Below, in pieces: positions 1-6,704 of a stretch of 13,919 bases of DNA (positions are counted from its first letter, which is position 1; every line of letters begins with the position of its first letter). The notes under the pieces are model-generated. The model was given only the letters and a program-made list of their open reading frames with translations. It was not told where the DNA came from and searched no databases. The stretch is from Vavraia culicis subsp. floridensis. Taxonomy: Eukaryota; Microsporidia; Pleistophoridae. The position numbers and the translations under genes were made by a program. The stretch spans positions 44,553 through 58,471 of the forward strand of contig NW_007360640.1 of the NCBI RefSeq assembly GCF_000192795.1, given 5' to 3'.

Positions 1-170
1 AAGAGGAAGGAGAAGAGGCAAAGGAGAAGGGATCTGGCATGATGGGCAAATCTTCGGGATCTGGTGACGACAAAGAAAAGGAAGATGGGTCGTGTAATAG
101 TGGCGGAGCTAATGAGGAATCAGAAAGCGATGATGGTAAAAGCTGTCCGAAATGTGGACACGAGAAGTAA
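1..170 (+). CDS. 3' end of an acidic Ser/Gly-rich protein ending in a CPKC motif (5' truncated by the window)
   Basis: The frame starting at base 3 is open to the TAA at 168-170, giving 55 residues of an unfinished protein. The visible part is strongly hydrophilic: runs of Glu, Lys, Gly, Ser and Asp, two adjacent Met, an isolated Cys (GSCNSGG) and a final SCPKCGHEK. It has no hydrophobic segment. The CPxC pair next to the C-terminus and the acidic, disordered body resemble the small secreted protein at 4255-4515, which also mixes Glu/Lys/Ser sequence with CPxC knuckles. It may therefore belong to the same class of small exported proteins, but the signal peptide and promoter that would decide this lie outside the window. 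Function unknown. The reading frame is well supported by composition and by its position upstream of a similar gene on the same strand. Confidence 0.7.
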   Translation, partial: EEGEEAKEKGSGMMGKSSGSGDDKEKEDGSCNSGGANEESESDDGKSCPKCGHEK

Positions 171-1718
171 ATGCATTTTCGAATAGTAAAATATATGATT
201 AAACATAGTTTTTAGTAAATTTGTGATTTATTACACGTTATTTTTCAATATCAGTAGATCGGTTTTTTGATTTTAACGTTTGTGGTCTATTTTATAGAGC
301 TAACTGGTGAGATAGTTCATATAAATGCGCTTTAGTATTAACACATGGCTTAAGCACCACATATAATATCTCGTATAACCAGAATCACTGCTCTAGTGTG
401 AACAGCGCCTCATCCATAAATAGCTAGACAAGTTTCATGATCCAACAATTTTCTATCTCAGTGTGATATCAAGGTCATGGAATGTGAAGATACTAGTGCG
501 GTAATAAAAGTGCTTCCGTAAGATGAAAACCACAACAAGCAAACAAAAATTATATGATTACCAAACTAAAATAATTTATTAGCCTTACCAAAATATGTGG
601 AAGTAACTGGAAAACAGTAATATAGGACATTAAAGACAGTAAATATAGTTTAATGAGTATTTCAACTTTCTTCAGTTTTATAAATAGAAATAACGCAGAT
701 AGCGCCCATAATTTGGTAGATATACAATCTTTAAGTTTAGATCAGTGCAAAATACACTTGATATTGATGCAATGCACACCATTTGATCCTTTATCTGGAT
801 TTGCTGCACATCACATCAATTATTTCTCCAAACCACCTGTTGTATTCTTATAAATCATTCATAGGTCGCATCGAACGATGATTGTGTTCTCAGAATTGGA
901 GATTTTAACGTAACTTTACCATTTTCACATACAGTAACGAATTATTATCATGTCTATTTCCTATAAAAGCCTGATGTACAGCTTTAGAGGTAAGTTCTTT
1001 TCGCCATAAGCATTTTTATTCATTGGAATGACAGTCTGGTGATATCATTGGTGGGTATTACTTTGACTCCATGTATTTGACACAAAAGAAAGGCTGATGT
1101 GAATTTATCATGTTAAATCGATTTCTAAATTGGGTAGGTTCAGCAACCTGATGTGGTGCCGAACCTAAATTAGATAGCAAATCTCATAACTTTGGTACCA
1201 ATCAACAAAAATAAATAATTTGTTTCCATTATTTACGGTTTATGTTTTCACTTCCATATCATGGGAAACAATAACTGCAATTATTCGCTTTAGAAACGCG
1301 AATTGTAATAAAGAGACCTTATCATTACAGTACTGCCAAAATATTGATCTTTCTGCACATATTAATTAGTTATATGTCATAATATGCGCACTATATTGTC
1401 ATTTGTATCATATTGTGCTATATGAAAACATGTCGATGATATAATTCGATTGACACCTGACACATGAGGATCGAAAGATTATTCATCACCTATACGTTGC
1501 ACTAATTCATAAATTGCTTTTCCATTAAACCAACCAATGATATATAGGATTCACGCATCCCACGATGGTAATTTGTACCGTTCGCAAAAATGCTAACCAA
1601 CGAAAATGCAGTGCTATCAAATGTCAACTTCATGAATAAGGCGAGAATGCGATATCCAATGGCAGCTGCGAACAATACAAGTCATGAATATCGAAGAAAA
1701 GGTCAAACGAATAAACCT
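171..1718. other. AT-rich intergenic region, no convincing gene
   Basis: About 1.5 kb separates the first two genes. An ATG-initiated frame at 653-853 encodes 66 aa. It has a short LRR-like stretch (IQSLSLDQCKI) but no promoter of either type seen elsewhere in the window, so I do not call it a gene. A TATA-like GATATATAGG near 1540 is followed only by a 24-codon frame. A bulged inverted repeat occurs at 1128-1171. I see no tRNA or other RNA gene. Confidence 0.6.
1128..1171. repeat. Bulged inverted repeat
   Basis: TAGGTTC at 1135-1141 is the exact reverse complement of GAACCTA at 1161-1167. The match extends by AATT (1128-1131) against AATT (1168-1171) once a GGG bulge at 1132-1134 is allowed. 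The loop is 19 nt. It lies far from any recognised gene. It could be a structured RNA element, a protein-binding site or chance. Confidence 0.4.
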
Positions 1719-1750
1719 AAAGGAGGATGCCACAGCAAAAGTATATAAAG
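1719..1750 (+). promoter_or_regulatory. AAGGAG + TATATAAAG promoter of the Pro/Gly-rich secreted protein gene
   Basis: AAAGGAGGAT lies at 1719-1728 and TATATAAAG at 1742-1750. TATAAA starts 24 nt after the AAGGAG start and 25 nt before the ATG at 1769. The same two elements, similarly placed, precede the three minus-strand secreted-protein genes. The purine element looks like the GGG-like signal known upstream of microsporidian start codons. Confidence 0.7.
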
Positions 1751-1768
1751 AAATAGAACTTGGAACTT

Positions 1769-2047
1769 ATGCATTTCACAGTACTGTCCATACTACTTAG
1801 CCTTCTATATGTAGCAGCCTCAGATGCTTCCAACCCACCGTCCTCTTCCGATGCGGCTCCTCCTCAGGGACCGATGGGACCGCCACAGGGACCGCAAGGA
1901 CCAATGGAAGCGCCACCGCAAGGACCGATGGGACCGCCACAGGGTCCACCACAGGGACCGCCTCCATCACAGGAAGCTGGAGCACCTGCTGCAAAAGGCG
2001 AAGAAAAAGAAGATGAGAAAGAAGATGAAGAAGAAGAGGAAGAGTAA
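1769..2047 (+). CDS. Small secreted Pro/Gly/Gln-rich protein with poly-acidic C-terminus
   Basis: A 92-aa protein, not recognised as a named family. Residues 1-17 (MHFTVLSILLSLLYVAA) are a typical signal peptide with likely cleavage near AAS/DAS. Residues 22-32 are Pro/Ser-rich. Residues 31-66 are built from PPQGP and GPMGPPQGP words in a collagen-like or polyproline-like register, with GPMGPPQGP twice. Residues 78-92 are Glu/Lys/Asp, ending in six Glu. No Cys. I chose the ATG at 1769 because it lies 25 nt from TATAAA, as in sister genes; the frame extends three codons upstream only through a TTG. An exported, extended, charged protein could sit in the spore wall, bind the polar tube or be released into the host. 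Microsporidian polar tube proteins also use Pro-rich repeats or acidic tails, but nothing here shows that identity. Confidence 0.85.
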   Translation: MHFTVLSILLSLLYVAASDASNPPSSSDAAPPQGPMGPPQGPQGPMEAPPQGPMGPPQGPPQGPPPSQEAGAPAAKGEEKEDEKEDEEEEEE

Positions 2048-2717
2048 ATTCATTAAAAAAAGTTTAAAGTACATGCCTTACTTATTTCTTTATTTACCAG
2101 CTATGTTTAAACAGTCCAGCAACTAAGAGCTTGTAAAATGTTCCTCTATTACTTACATATCAATGAGCCTTAGTGTTAAATGGTAAAATGTTTCATCTGT
2201 CGGTCATTTAGGAGATGTAGCATATTTTTACCTATTAAATGCGGCAGATAACCTTTTCTCTGCCTTGGATAAGATGTTTTTATGCTTGATATAAGAATTC
2301 AAATACATGTACGTTGGTAGGCCCTGTCTCAAAGCCATAGGATCTTTAATCGATATTTTTGATTGAATGAAGTACTGAATGTTGATTTCTATTTTTAAAG
2401 AATTTGGTACGCTGAATCAAACAGGTAGTATCTAGGAAGTAGGTGACACGTGCACAACAAAATAAAATAACTCATAAATACTAGTTTATGAGACAGCATT
2501 ACGCTGAATTTGAAACACTTGACAGCAATTTATACTTATTATTGGGCAAGAAATACCACAATTTTGGATTTGCAGCATGAGCTTGAGAATAGGTTTTGTA
2601 ACTGACATAACTTATTTACTTGGCGTTTAATCATTTTGAGATTGTAGTTAAGGCTGTTAGTGTGAACAGAATGAGTCTTTGTTCCCGTATAGAAACACTT
2701 CAGACTTTAAACCTAGA
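2048..2717. other. Intergenic region between convergent secreted-protein genes
   Basis: About 670 bases of AT-rich DNA between the stop of the Pro-rich gene (+) and the stop of the Gly/Cys gene (-). It must hold both 3' ends. I see no clean AATAAA just after the plus-strand stop, only an A-rich ATTAAAAAAAG, and no gene, repeat or RNA signature. Confidence 0.6.
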
Positions 2718-2975
2718 TTACCTGTATCCACAACCCCCACATCCTGATCGGCCACACGAGCATGATCCATAGCCACCATAACCGCAGCCTCCGCATCCCG
2801 ATCGGCCACACGAGCATGATCCATAGCCACCATAACCGCAGCCTCTGCATCCCGATCGCCCACATGAACATGATCCGTAACCACTATATGGGTTATACGA
2901 TCTCGAGCCCCCATAATAATAGGCAAACACTGAAGTAGCAAGGATGAGAAGAAGATAGACACTGAATTTCTTCAT
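2718..2975 (-). CDS. Small secreted Gly/Cys/Tyr-rich protein of three 18-residue repeats
   Basis: An 85-aa protein. Residues 1-18 (MKKFSVYLLLILATSVFA) form a clear signal peptide, with cleavage likely after SVFA. A short Tyr/Gly/Ser linker (YYYGGSRSYNPYS) follows. Then come three near-identical 18-residue units at 32-49, 50-67 and 68-85, each GYGSCSCGRSGC(R/G)GCGY plus one residue. Every unit carries four Cys in a C-x-C-x4-C-x2-C pattern, so the mature protein has 12 Cys in about 67 residues. The composition recalls structural, disulfide- or dityrosine-crosslinked proteins (keratin-associated, eggshell, silk-like) and could also bind metal. In a microsporidian a spore-wall role is the obvious guess, not a demonstrated one. 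The ATG is fixed by TATAAA 25 nt upstream. The other open minus-strand frame here is a shadow of the repeat. Confidence 0.85.
   Translation of the reverse strand: MKKFSVYLLLILATSVFAYYYGGSRSYNPYSGYGSCSCGRSGCRGCGYGGYGSCSCGRSGCGGCGYGGYGSCSCGRSGCGGCGYR
2721..2882 (-). repeat. Three 54-bp in-frame coding repeats
   Basis: Three 54-bp units encode residues 32-85 of the Gly/Cys protein. Units two and three are almost identical and unit one differs mainly at an Arg codon, which points to recent tandem duplication or homogenisation. Confidence 0.8.
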
Positions 2976-2993
2976 GAAAAAGCGTATTCGCGT

Positions 2994-3020
2994 CTTTATA
3001 TACTTTTTTTATCTCCTTTT
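2994..3020 (-). promoter_or_regulatory. AAGGAG + TATATAAAG promoter of the Gly/Cys-rich gene
   Basis: On the minus strand AAAAGGAGAT occupies 3020-3011 and TATATAAAG occupies 3002-2994. TATAAA starts 18 nt after AAGGAG and 25 nt before the ATG at 2975. The 9-base TATATAAAG is identical to that of the plus-strand gene at 1769. Confidence 0.75.
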
Positions 3021-4254
3021 ACAATGCCATTTCCCTTACTTTTTAATATTTAACTGGGTGCAGCACAGATTTTTGTACAGGCTATCTGATGAACTGTCAC
3101 ATTGTTAAAGTTGAAGCTCGTCAGACAAATAATATAATAACAAACGCAAATGGTTTTTTGGTAGCTTTTCATTGATATACTTTGATGTATATCATCCATA
3201 TTCAGTAGTTAATTGGTAGTTACAGCTTTCAATATGTTTAATTTCACTTCCCAAAAGTATTTGTGCTGTAGTATTTGCCAAAAGATGAGTTTTGATCGTT
3301 ATAGATGCAGAACAACCATAAAACAGGATTTCATCGAGATATAAATTTAGAATTGTAGAGATGCAAGAACGTCATTCATTTCAAAAGTAACAGATTAGGA
3401 GCAAATGATTATTTAATGCATACGTACTTGGTGCTGAAAATGTAACAATCAATTACTTTTGTGCCAAATACCTCGTGATATGGCCCGTTTTTAACAACAT
3501 CCAATGGATCAGCAGATTGTGATCTAATCGTGTCTTCCCTTGCCAAAAGTATGTTTATTTACGTCCATACCACTTTTACACAAATATGCCTTTCCTTATG
3601 GTGGTATCATTCATGACCATTAATTTTGTTACACGAAGATCCCCGTTTAACTTTAACCCGGAGAGAAGTAATTTCAAGGGCAAAAACCTTAACTAATCAC
3701 AGCAGCTACAATGTGTGCTTTGTAATCGTAAAGAACACCCATATGTGACTTAAGAGAACCACCACATGTCTTAACATATTATAAAATGAGCAGAAAACAT
3801 TTACTGCTCTTGAGACAAGCAAAAATATCCTTGCCATGCACTAATTGAGAATCGCATTCTCGTTGTATAAATTACGAATTCACCACACCAGCAATGAATG
3901 AAGATGGACAGACCAACAGTTATAACCCTAAAACAGTCAGATATGGTTACAGGTACTGCATTATCAGCATATGACATGTTTACAAGTCCTCTTTGCAGCA
4001 AAAACACTAGCATCCACCAAAAGCATGGTTATCTACCTCTTCATACCACAACACCCATATAACACATATCGTTGCAGAGCACTGATATTTTTAACTCCAC
4101 ATCACCGACAAAGACTGGCAATGTACAAGTCGTTGAAGATGACACGAGCAAATCTAAATATTGTACTGTCACATCCATTCCTAGACAGCAGTAGTTCCTG
4201 CATGGACACAAAATATTGGATGAGAACCATCCCAAAATGTGTTTAGAACGCTAT
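3021..4254. other. Intergenic region with short unsupported frames
   Basis: About 1.2 kb without a convincing gene. An ATG-initiated 91-codon plus-strand frame (3971-4246) and a 54-codon one (3898-4062) overlap each other. Minus-strand frames cover 3801-4013 and 4041-4235, the latter starting only at TTG. None has a signal peptide, a recognised domain or the AAGGAG/TATAAA layout. A TATAAA at 3866 stands 28 nt before an ATG at 3894, but that frame is 26 codons. A small perfect inverted repeat, GAGAAT-CGC-ATTCTC, lies at 3847-3861. Some frames may be remains of older coding sequence. Confidence 0.5.
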
Positions 4255-4259
4255 TTATT
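4254..4259 (-). terminator. AATAAA polyadenylation signal overlapping the stop codon
   Basis: The minus strand reads AATAAA across 4259-4254, and the TAA stop of the CxCPxC protein (4257-4255) lies inside it. This implies an extremely short 3' UTR, as is common in compact microsporidian genes. Confidence 0.5.
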
Positions 4260-4515
4260 TTTCTTCTTTATCTTTACTCGAGCAGTAAGGACAGACACAT
4301 TCACCTTCTTCATTAGGCGGGAAGGTTTTCTTGCACTTGGGACAGAAACACATACCATCAGCGGTTTTGATAGGTTTTTCATCCGACTCTTCAGCAGTTT
4401 GTTTCGAGGGATTGCTCTGTGCAGACTTTACCTCTCCATTTTCTGCATCAGCAGCAGCAACATGGTAAAGATTTACGAAGAACAGTAAAAAGCTAATAAA
4501 TGTTGTTGTGTTCAT
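4255..4515 (-). CDS. Small secreted protein with paired CxCPxC zinc-ribbon-like knuckles
   Basis: An 86-aa protein. Residues 1-22 (MNTTTFISFLLFFVNLYHVAAA) are a signal peptide with a Phe/Leu-rich core. Residues 23-53 are hydrophilic and probably disordered (Glu, Lys, Ser, Gln, Asp). Residues 56-78 hold a symmetrical Cys array: CFCPKC, an 11-residue spacer KKTFPPNEEGE, then CVCPYC, overall C-x-C-x2-C-x11-C-x-C-x2-C. The paired CPxC knuckles have the geometry of a small zinc ribbon or rubredoxin-like site and could equally form disulfides after export. The tail is charged (SSKDKEEK). Reading start is supported by TATAAA 28 nt upstream of ATG. It resembles the truncated protein at 1-170, which ends in a CPKC knuckle. 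Function unknown; an exported zinc-binding or redox-sensitive protein is an inference. Confidence 0.85.
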   Translation of the reverse strand: MNTTTFISFLLFFVNLYHVAAADAENGEVKSAQSNPSKQTAEESDEKPIKTADGMCFCPKCKKTFPPNEEGECVCPYCSSKDKEEK

Positions 4516-4534
4516 TGTTTCGGTATTTGTGCAT

Positions 4535-4560
4535 CTATTTATATGTTTGTGTCCCTTTTC
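4535..4560 (-). promoter_or_regulatory. AAGGGA + ATATAAATAG promoter of the CxCPxC gene
   Basis: On the minus strand GAAAAGGGAC runs from 4560 to 4551 and ATATAAATAG from 4544 to 4535. TATAAA starts 14 nt after AAGGGA and 28 nt before ATG. This is the most diverged copy of the shared layout, with GGGA instead of GGAG, but the distance from purine element to ATG (42 nt) matches the other minus-strand genes. Confidence 0.65.
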
Positions 4561-4584
4561 ATTCTTTTGATAACTGGTTTATGA

Positions 4585-4845
4585 TTATCTTCAATGTTAC
4601 CAATGCTTACTTCCAGATTAAGGAGAGATGCTGTCACTCGTTGGGGGTAGCTTATATTAATGGTGACCACGAAAGTGCTAATGAAATTGATTAGGCCATT
4701 AAATCATGGAGCCTACTTGGATAGTAGATTAAAAAGATGCGCGATATTATTGGTCTATCCGGATCGTTTTCTATGTAGCATGGTCCTTTATATGAAGATG
4801 GTTTAACTGAACGAAGACATAAAGGAGTTACGTTCATTACCAATA
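4585..4845 (+). pseudogene. Possible reverse-transcriptase relic (weak)
   Basis: In one frame (4585-4694) the plus strand reads NVTNAYFQIK, a few residues, then GVAYINGDHE. Ty3/gypsy-type reverse transcriptases have an (L)DL-x2-AY-x-QI block followed by a YNG-like turn. In the +1 frame (4681-4845, one internal stop) it continues PLNHGAYLDSRLKR, AILLVYPDRFL and LNEDIKELR. These fall in the order of the NAP-x-x-F, (V)Y-x-DD and EEH-x-x-HLR blocks, though the catalytic DD is not intact. Blocks are short, spacing is imperfect and a frameshift is required, so chance similarity is a real alternative. No long terminal repeat was found around it. Confidence 0.22.
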
Positions 4846-5154
4846 CGGTACACATAATTGATAAAATTATTGTTACTTTGCGTTGACATTGAGTAGACGG
4901 TCTGCCCACAGTAACAATAATAAATGAATAGTTTTGTATTATTTGATTGAATTTAACAAAATGTACTAAAACAGCAATGTGGTAGGTTTTTTCTTTTTGG
5001 TAGCAATAAAAGGTACTGACTTGCAAATAGTTTTTATTTTGCTCTGTCGGGGAAAAGACTGAAAAGTTCGTATCCTCGTTCAAGGCCTATTCAAACCTAC
5101 AAGCATGTGAATGGGTGCATCTATCGATCAAACTCGTGAAGTCTTAACCTTCAA

Positions 5155-5176
5155 GATCGAGCAGGTCTGCTCGATC
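5155..5176. repeat. Perfect interrupted palindrome / hairpin
   Basis: GATCGAGCAG (5155-5164), a GT spacer and CTGCTCGATC (5167-5176) are exact reverse complements. As RNA this gives a 9-bp stem with a GGUC loop. Flanking CAA/GAT and ATCTTG could weakly prolong it. It stands alone in AT-rich intergenic DNA about 235 bp downstream of the stop of the Ser/Gly/Arg gene. Confidence 0.6.
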
Positions 5177-5394
5177 CATATCTTGTAAATGTCTTCAAAC
5201 AAATAAACAAATGATGTGGTAGCTCCTGATCAAATATAACACAGAAACTCTGCAGTGTTGCATTTTGATCGATGATAGGATGTTGTGCTTATTGCCAAAC
5301 TAAGCAACTATGATGGCAACAAAGTATCGATTACCAATTATTAACATTTTCACATGTTTTGATCCAAATAATCGTACAAATTCGTAATTTCGTT

Positions 5395-5400
5395 TTTATT
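5395..5400 (-). terminator. AATAAA polyadenylation signal of the Ser/Gly/Arg/Cys gene
   Basis: The minus strand reads AATAAA at 5400-5395, ten bases after the TAA stop (5412-5410). Confidence 0.5.
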
Positions 5401-5409
5401 TAAAAGCTG

Positions 5410-5595
5410 TTACCCAGAGCAGCAGCTTCTTGGACACGACCCTGATGATCGGTTCGGACAGCTGCCACTCGATCTTCTTCCAGAACTGCCACCACGACCA
5501 CCTCTACGTGATCCGCTACTGTAGCTGCTGTAGCTCCAAGATGTCATCACGTACATAATATAAAACAATAGTCCAAATATGGAAATTTTATTCAT
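5410..5595 (-). CDS. Small secreted Ser/Gly/Arg/Cys-rich protein
   Basis: A 61-aa protein when started at the ATG at 5595. Residues 1-20 (MNKISIFGLLFYIMYVMTSW) form a hydrophobic signal peptide. The remainder is Ser/Gly/Arg with some Tyr: SYSSYSSGSRRGGRGGSSGR, then RSSGSCP twice, ending RSCCSG, with four Cys. An in-frame ATG at 5604 would add MFL. I prefer 5595 because TATAAA begins 25 nt upstream of it, exactly as in the genes at 1769 and 2975, and only 16 nt upstream of 5604. The mature part is basic, unlike its acidic neighbours. Composition suggests a disordered or crosslinked structural protein; RGG-like words occur, but export argues against an ordinary RNA-binding role. Not recognised as a named family. 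Confidence 0.8.
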   Translation of the reverse strand: MNKISIFGLLFYIMYVMTSWSYSSYSSGSRRGGRGGSSGRRSSGSCPNRSSGSCPRSCCSG

Positions 5596-5613
5596 GAGAA
5601 ACATACTAACACC

Positions 5614-5639
5614 GTTTATATAGTTTTGATCTCCTTAAT
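5614..5639 (-). promoter_or_regulatory. AAGGAGAT + TATATAAA promoter of the Ser/Gly/Arg gene
   Basis: The minus strand has ATTAAGGAGATC at 5639-5628 and TATATAAAC at 5622-5614. TATAAA starts 16 nt after AAGGAG and 25 nt before the ATG at 5595. AAGGAGAT is identical to the element of the Gly/Cys gene. Confidence 0.72.
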
Positions 5640-6086
5640 GGATACTTAGCATCCATTTACTAGCTATCAATTCAATGCTGCTCACTAATTAAACTAACCA
5701 TCTTCTGCAGATGCCTACAGGCAGCATGATATTCCCTTATTATATGCGTGTAATTAATAGGTTAATGTTCTCTTAGTGGAAAATACTGTTTTCTCACAGG
5801 TGCTCGCACTGATTTACGGTTACTGTTCGCTGGTGCTCGATAGGTTTGTTCAGGTAATTCCTACACCGTGATTGATATTTGAGGAGTGACTAATGCTAGC
5901 AGATAGGTCCATCACATTAGCAAATTAGTATTTTTATTTGGAATACAACCATATCTGCGGTACATTGGTGCGCATTTCATCCTTTATTGTTCAAGGATCA
6001 CGATTACACAGCTTTTTTAGGTCACACAACGAGTTGGGAATAATAAAGAGATCGCAGTAAAGCACTAGCTATTGCTAATGTATTAG

Positions 6087-6254
6087 CAAGGGATTGCTGA
6101 TCTAAGCATGCCATCACTTCTACCTAATTTGAAAGTGGCTGTGTACCATCCACAAAGTTTATTGATCGGAAATATGCAGAACAAGCGTGTTAGAGTGGTA
6201 GATCGATGTTACCAGAGTGTTGAGCGGATCTATTTACCATTATTGAGATGTTAA
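6087..6254 (+). pseudogene. Short open frame, faintly integrase-like (weak)
   Basis: A 55-codon frame (ATG at 6108, then 48 aa) reads MPSLLPNLKVAVYHPQSLLI, then NMQNKRVRVVDR and VERIYLPLLRC. YHPQS followed by a Gly and charged/Asn residues recalls the YHPQ(S/T)-x-G-x-x-E-x-x-N block of Ty3/gypsy integrases. It is on the same strand as, and downstream of, the possible RT relic at 4585, but an intact secreted-protein gene lies between them. The evidence is little more than one pentapeptide. Confidence 0.18.
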
Positions 6255-6499
6255 CTGGTATTTGGTTAGAACCGTAGCTAGCGGTACAGGCAACTTCATT
6301 TGATAGATTGACCTAGTGCACGGACTAACGTCTCCTTTAGATAGATAATTACCATTCACCGCGCGAAAGCTACGAAAAGACCAATCAAAGCTTCTTGCAA
6401 GGATAATATCAGTGGAATACTGCCGTAATACTCCAGAAAAATGCTATAGGTCGAACAACAGCCCCATTATTAGCACATGATAAGAAATATATCTGATTG

Positions 6500-6571
6500 T
6501 TTTATTAAATGCAATTTACTTATCTTCTGATACCATTTTATTAAATGCCATTTACTTATCTTCTGATACCA
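6500..6571. repeat. 36-bp tandem duplication
   Basis: Two adjacent 36-bp copies (6500-6535 and 6536-6571) differ at one base (GCAATT versus GCCATT). There is no reading frame here. The copies are nearly identical, so the duplication is young. Confidence 0.85.
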
Positions 6572-6683
6572 ATATTACGCAAGCTACACCTTTTCTGTCA
6601 GATAGAACCGACCGCAACCACTAGCCTTTAGTTCATGGAGATACACCTTGATAGTTGCAGACATGCCGTGCTTTAGCATGTTT

Positions 6684-6704
6684 AAGGATCAGATCGAATA
6701 TAAA
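6684..6704 (+). promoter_or_regulatory. Orphan AAGGAT + TATAAA pair
   Basis: AAGGAT at 6684-6689 is followed 15 nt later by TATAAA at 6699-6704, the spacing seen at the secreted-protein promoters. ATGs downstream open only frames of eight codons or fewer. It may be a dead promoter, drive a non-coding RNA or be chance. Confidence 0.25.

Larger units (their letters stand above)
4561..5409. other. Intergenic region with possible retroelement relic and a strong hairpin
   Basis: About 850 bases with no intact gene. A minus-strand frame is open over 4691-5089 for about 130 codons but begins only at TTG, has no promoter and no recognisable domain. The plus strand of 4585-4845 shows short reverse-transcriptase-like words in two frames, listed separately. 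A perfect 22-bp interrupted palindrome lies at 5155-5176. Confidence 0.5.

Noticed and set aside
653..853. 66-aa plus-strand frame with an LRR-like stretch
   Set aside because: Only one LRR-like strand, no AAGGAG/TATAAA or CCCC before the ATG; could be a relic but unsupported.
3409..3558. 49-codon minus-strand frame with a GPYHEVF word recalling the integrase GPY/F module
   Set aside because: Short, no start, a single tripeptide match; such frames are common by chance here.
3801..4246. Overlapping 54- to 91-codon frames on both strands
   Set aside because: Mutually exclusive, no signal peptide or motif. A faint retropepsin-like reading of the minus strand (TLPVFVGDVELKISV) was too weak to call.
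4681..4806. 41-codon frame after AAGGAG (4620) and TATATTA (4653)
   Set aside because: No signal peptide, spacing from AAGGAG to ATG is 61 nt rather than 41-49, and the TATA element is imperfect.
4691..5089. About 130-codon minus-strand frame
   Set aside because: Starts only at TTG, lacks promoter and domain; roughly the longest open frame expected by chance in this much AT-rich DNA, and it overlaps the RT-like words on the other strand.
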